DNA from: Acidimicrobiales bacterium
GTDB taxonomy: Bacteria; Actinomycetota; Acidimicrobiia; Acidimicrobiales; Palsa-688
Length of the DNA: 6,971 nucleotides
Assembly: GCA_030039575.1 (NCBI GenBank)
Contig: JASHVH010000012.1
Location: forward strand, 1 to 6,971
Direction: 5' to 3'
Each line of letters opens with the position of its first letter. Positions within the stretch are counted from its first letter, which is position 1. Position numbers and translations under genes: made by a program. Shown piece by piece: positions 5,556 to 6,971 of the stretch. Under the pieces are notes generated by a model. That model did not search any database and was not told the DNA's origin. It saw only the letters and a list, made by a program, of their open reading frames with translations.

Positions 5556-6971
5556 ATGAAATCTCGCCATTGTGCGACGCGCCGTGCTGTGGCGCGCTCG
5601 AGGCGGCGCGGCGACGGCGGTTTCACCCTGATCGAGGTGGTAATCGCCATCACACTCCTCGTGGCCGTAATGATCCCGTTTTCGGCCGCGTTCATCACCT
5701 CTTATGGGGCAACTGTCGGCTCGCACGCCAGGGAAGTTGCCGCCATGCTTGCCGACACGGCGCTCGACCAGGCCAGAGCCCTCGACGCCACTGATCAGCA
5801 GAGCGGCTGCCCGCTGCTCGCCGGCCGCAGCGGGAGCGCCGTCCAGGCCGAATGGAGCTCGCCCGCTCTCGGGACGACCCAACTTCTAGCCCAAACCGCC
5901 CAGGCTTCAGACACGAGCGAGCCCTGTCCCGGCAGCGCCACGACGCCGCTGCCTACCTCCCCGCAGTCCCAGACTGTTAGCGGCCACACCTTCCAGGTGT
6001 ACTACTACGTCGGTACATGCTGGGAGACGGCCAGCACCTCGAGCTCCAACACTTGCACCAACCCGGCGAACCCGCCGTCATCGGATTACCAGATGTACCG
6101 GGTGATCGTCGCCGTCACATGGTCAATGCCAAACAGCGGCTGTGCCAACTCCGCCTGTTACTACGTCGCTTCCAGCTTGTTCAGTACCAGTGCCAACCCC
6201 ACTTTCGATGTCAACCCCACGATCCCCTACATCGACAGCGCCGACAACACTACGTTTACCATTTACAGCCTCGGGAACTTCCAGGTCACGACTACGGGGT
6301 TCCCGCCGCCGACATACACCGACGCCAGCTATGGCAATGGAGCGTGTACTGAGTCGACACTGCCATCTGGGATCAGCCTTTCGTCAACCGGGCTGTTGTC
6401 GGGCACCCCACCGTCGGGCTCGGCCGGTACGTACACGGTCTGCATAACAGCGACCAACGCGGACGGGACCGGGAACCAGACGTTCACGCTCACCGTCGTG
6501 AAGGTCCCGACGTCGATGGCGATCGCCGTCAACGGTTCCGCCTCCGCGTCGGTCACGTACGGCACGGCTGCCACCCTGTCCGAGTCGGGCCTTCCTACCG
6601 GGGCTCAAGGGGCCACAGGCACGGTCACCTTCATGTCCGGCAGCACGACGCTGTGCACGGTTACGCTGCCCGCCAGTAGCTGCAACACCCCGGCCACTCT
6701 GACGCCGGGGACCTACCCGGTCACAGCTCTTTATTCCGGTGACAATGCCTACCTCGGCTCGACCTCCAGCGGGGCCACGCTGACCGTGAACCAGCTCTCG
6801 ACCTCGATGTCGATCACGGTGCACGGCGCGACTTCCCCGTACACAATGAACTACGGTTCCACGGCGACGCTGGCAGAGTCCGGGCTGCCCGGATCAGTCA
6901 CAGGAACGGTGACGTTCACATCAGGCGCCTCCACGCTATGCACTGCCACACTTCCGACCACCAGTTGCTCG
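5556..6971 (+). CDS. Prepilin-type protein with Ig-like repeats, probable pilus adhesin (partial, runs off window)
   Basis: 472 codons with no stop by the window edge, so the protein is longer. The 22-residue Arg-rich leader ends in GDGG, followed by FTLIEV with Glu at +5 and a hydrophobic helix (about 23-48): a prepilin peptidase substrate. Residues about 50-220 are a pilin-like, Ser/Thr-rich head with cysteines at 85, 124, 155, 167, 196 and 201. Residues about 231-315 fit a putative-Ig (He_PIG) domain, with the LPSGISLSSTGLLSGTPP core and GTYTVCITATNADG. From 317, a 97-residue Ig-like repeat (Big_3_5 type) occurs once fully and once cut by the window end. The ATG follows a purine-rich stretch (GGAAGAGG). 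It lies 365 bp after pilO, same strand. I infer a minor pilin carrying an extended surface adhesin at or along the fibre; the ligand is unknown. The prepilin and Ig-like calls are strong, the adhesin role moderate. Confidence 0.87.
   Translation, partial: MKSRHCATRRAVARSRRRGDGGFTLIEVVIAITLLVAVMIPFSAAFITSYGATVGSHAREVAAMLADTALDQARALDATDQQSGCPLLAGRSGSAVQAEWSSPALGTTQLLAQTAQASDTSEPCPGSATTPLPTSPQSQTVSGHTFQVYYYVGTCWETASTSSSNTCTNPANPPSSDYQMYRVIVAVTWSMPNSGCANSACYYVASSLFSTSANPTFDVNPTIPYIDSADNTTFTIYSLGNFQVTTTGFPPPTYTDASYGNGACTESTLPSGISLSSTGLLSGTPPSGSAGTYTVCITATNADGTGNQTFTLTVVKVPTSMAIAVNGSASASVTYGTAATLSESGLPTGAQGATGTVTFMSGSTTLCTVTLPASSCNTPATLTPGTYPVTALYSGDNAYLGSTSSGATLTVNQLSTSMSITVHGATSPYTMNYGSTATLAESGLPGSVTGTVTFTSGASTLCTATLPTTSCS
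6504..6794 (+). repeat. Ig-like repeat unit 1 (97 codons) of the pilin-adhesin
   Basis: Residues 317-413 begin VPTSM and include SVTYGTAATLSESGLP, GTVTFMSGSTTLC, a cysteine pair spaced C-x8-C (367, 376), GTYPVTALYSGDNAYLGS and a closing ATLTV. This matches the bacterial Ig-like group 3 domains common in actinobacterial surface proteins. Unit 2 follows at once with the same order of motifs. Confidence 0.85.
6795..6971 (+). repeat. Ig-like repeat unit 2, cut by the window end
   Basis: Residues 414-472 begin LSTSM, 97 residues after the equivalent VPTSM of unit 1. They repeat the order NYGSTATLAESGLP, GTVTFTSGASTLC and TLPTTSC with the same C-x8-C spacing (462, 471). The copy stops with the window after about 60% of the unit. 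More units probably follow. Confidence 0.85.

Noticed and set aside
5337..5882. Minus-strand frame opposite the pilin-adhesin start
   Set aside because: It overlaps the convincing prepilin sequence and its translation is not protein-like.
1..6971. Insertion sequences, CRISPR arrays, tRNA or rRNA genes
   Set aside because: I saw no terminal inverted repeats with a transposase, no spaced short repeats and no tRNA/rRNA-like sequence.

Overview
The window is a type IV pilus (T4P) assembly locus, with every supported gene on the + strand. GC-rich coding sequence, a GTG start on one pilin, a fused PilM-PilN protein and Ig-like repeats with paired cysteines suggest a high-GC actinobacterium (Actinomycetota, perhaps an acidimicrobial or related uncultured lineage). 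That placement is inference. No pilP or pilQ follows pilO here, which fits a monoderm cell, but the window is too short to prove absence.

Layout. (1) The 3' end of pilC, the inner-membrane platform protein, enters from the left and stops at 575. (2) A 630-bp gene-free stretch follows, with a terminator-like hairpin at 694-719, a second hairpin at 743-766, a small repeat/hairpin cluster at 809-855 and structured leader sequence just before the first pilin. (3) The first prepilin gene (1206-1763) starts with GTG and is followed by a perfect 12-bp inverted repeat (1809-1836). (4) After a 352-bp spacer comes a paralogous prepilin (2116-2745). (5) It is followed closely by a single gene encoding PilM fused to PilN (2792-4567). 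That gene overlaps pilO (4564-5190) by 4 bp, so pilin 2, pilMN and pilO look like one operon. (6) After another 365-bp gene-free spacer, a long reading frame starts at 5556 and is still open at the window end. It encodes a prepilin-type N-terminus, a cysteine-rich pilin-like region, a putative-Ig (He_PIG-like) domain and at least one and a half copies of a 97-residue Ig-like repeat. It looks like a minor pilin that carries an adhesin.

How the genes work together: PilC, with PilB/PilT-type ATPases expected upstream outside the window, is the platform that inserts or extracts pilins. The PilM-PilN fusion and PilO form the alignment subcomplex that links the cytoplasmic side to the envelope. The two paralogous pilins are candidates for the fibre subunit. 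The large pilin-adhesin is a candidate tip or minor subunit that would display Ig-like domains. The most notable points are the PilM-PilN fusion, with the PilN 'NLLP'-type docking peptide now in cis; the altered second phosphate motif in the PilM part; and the prepilin-Ig-repeat fusion.
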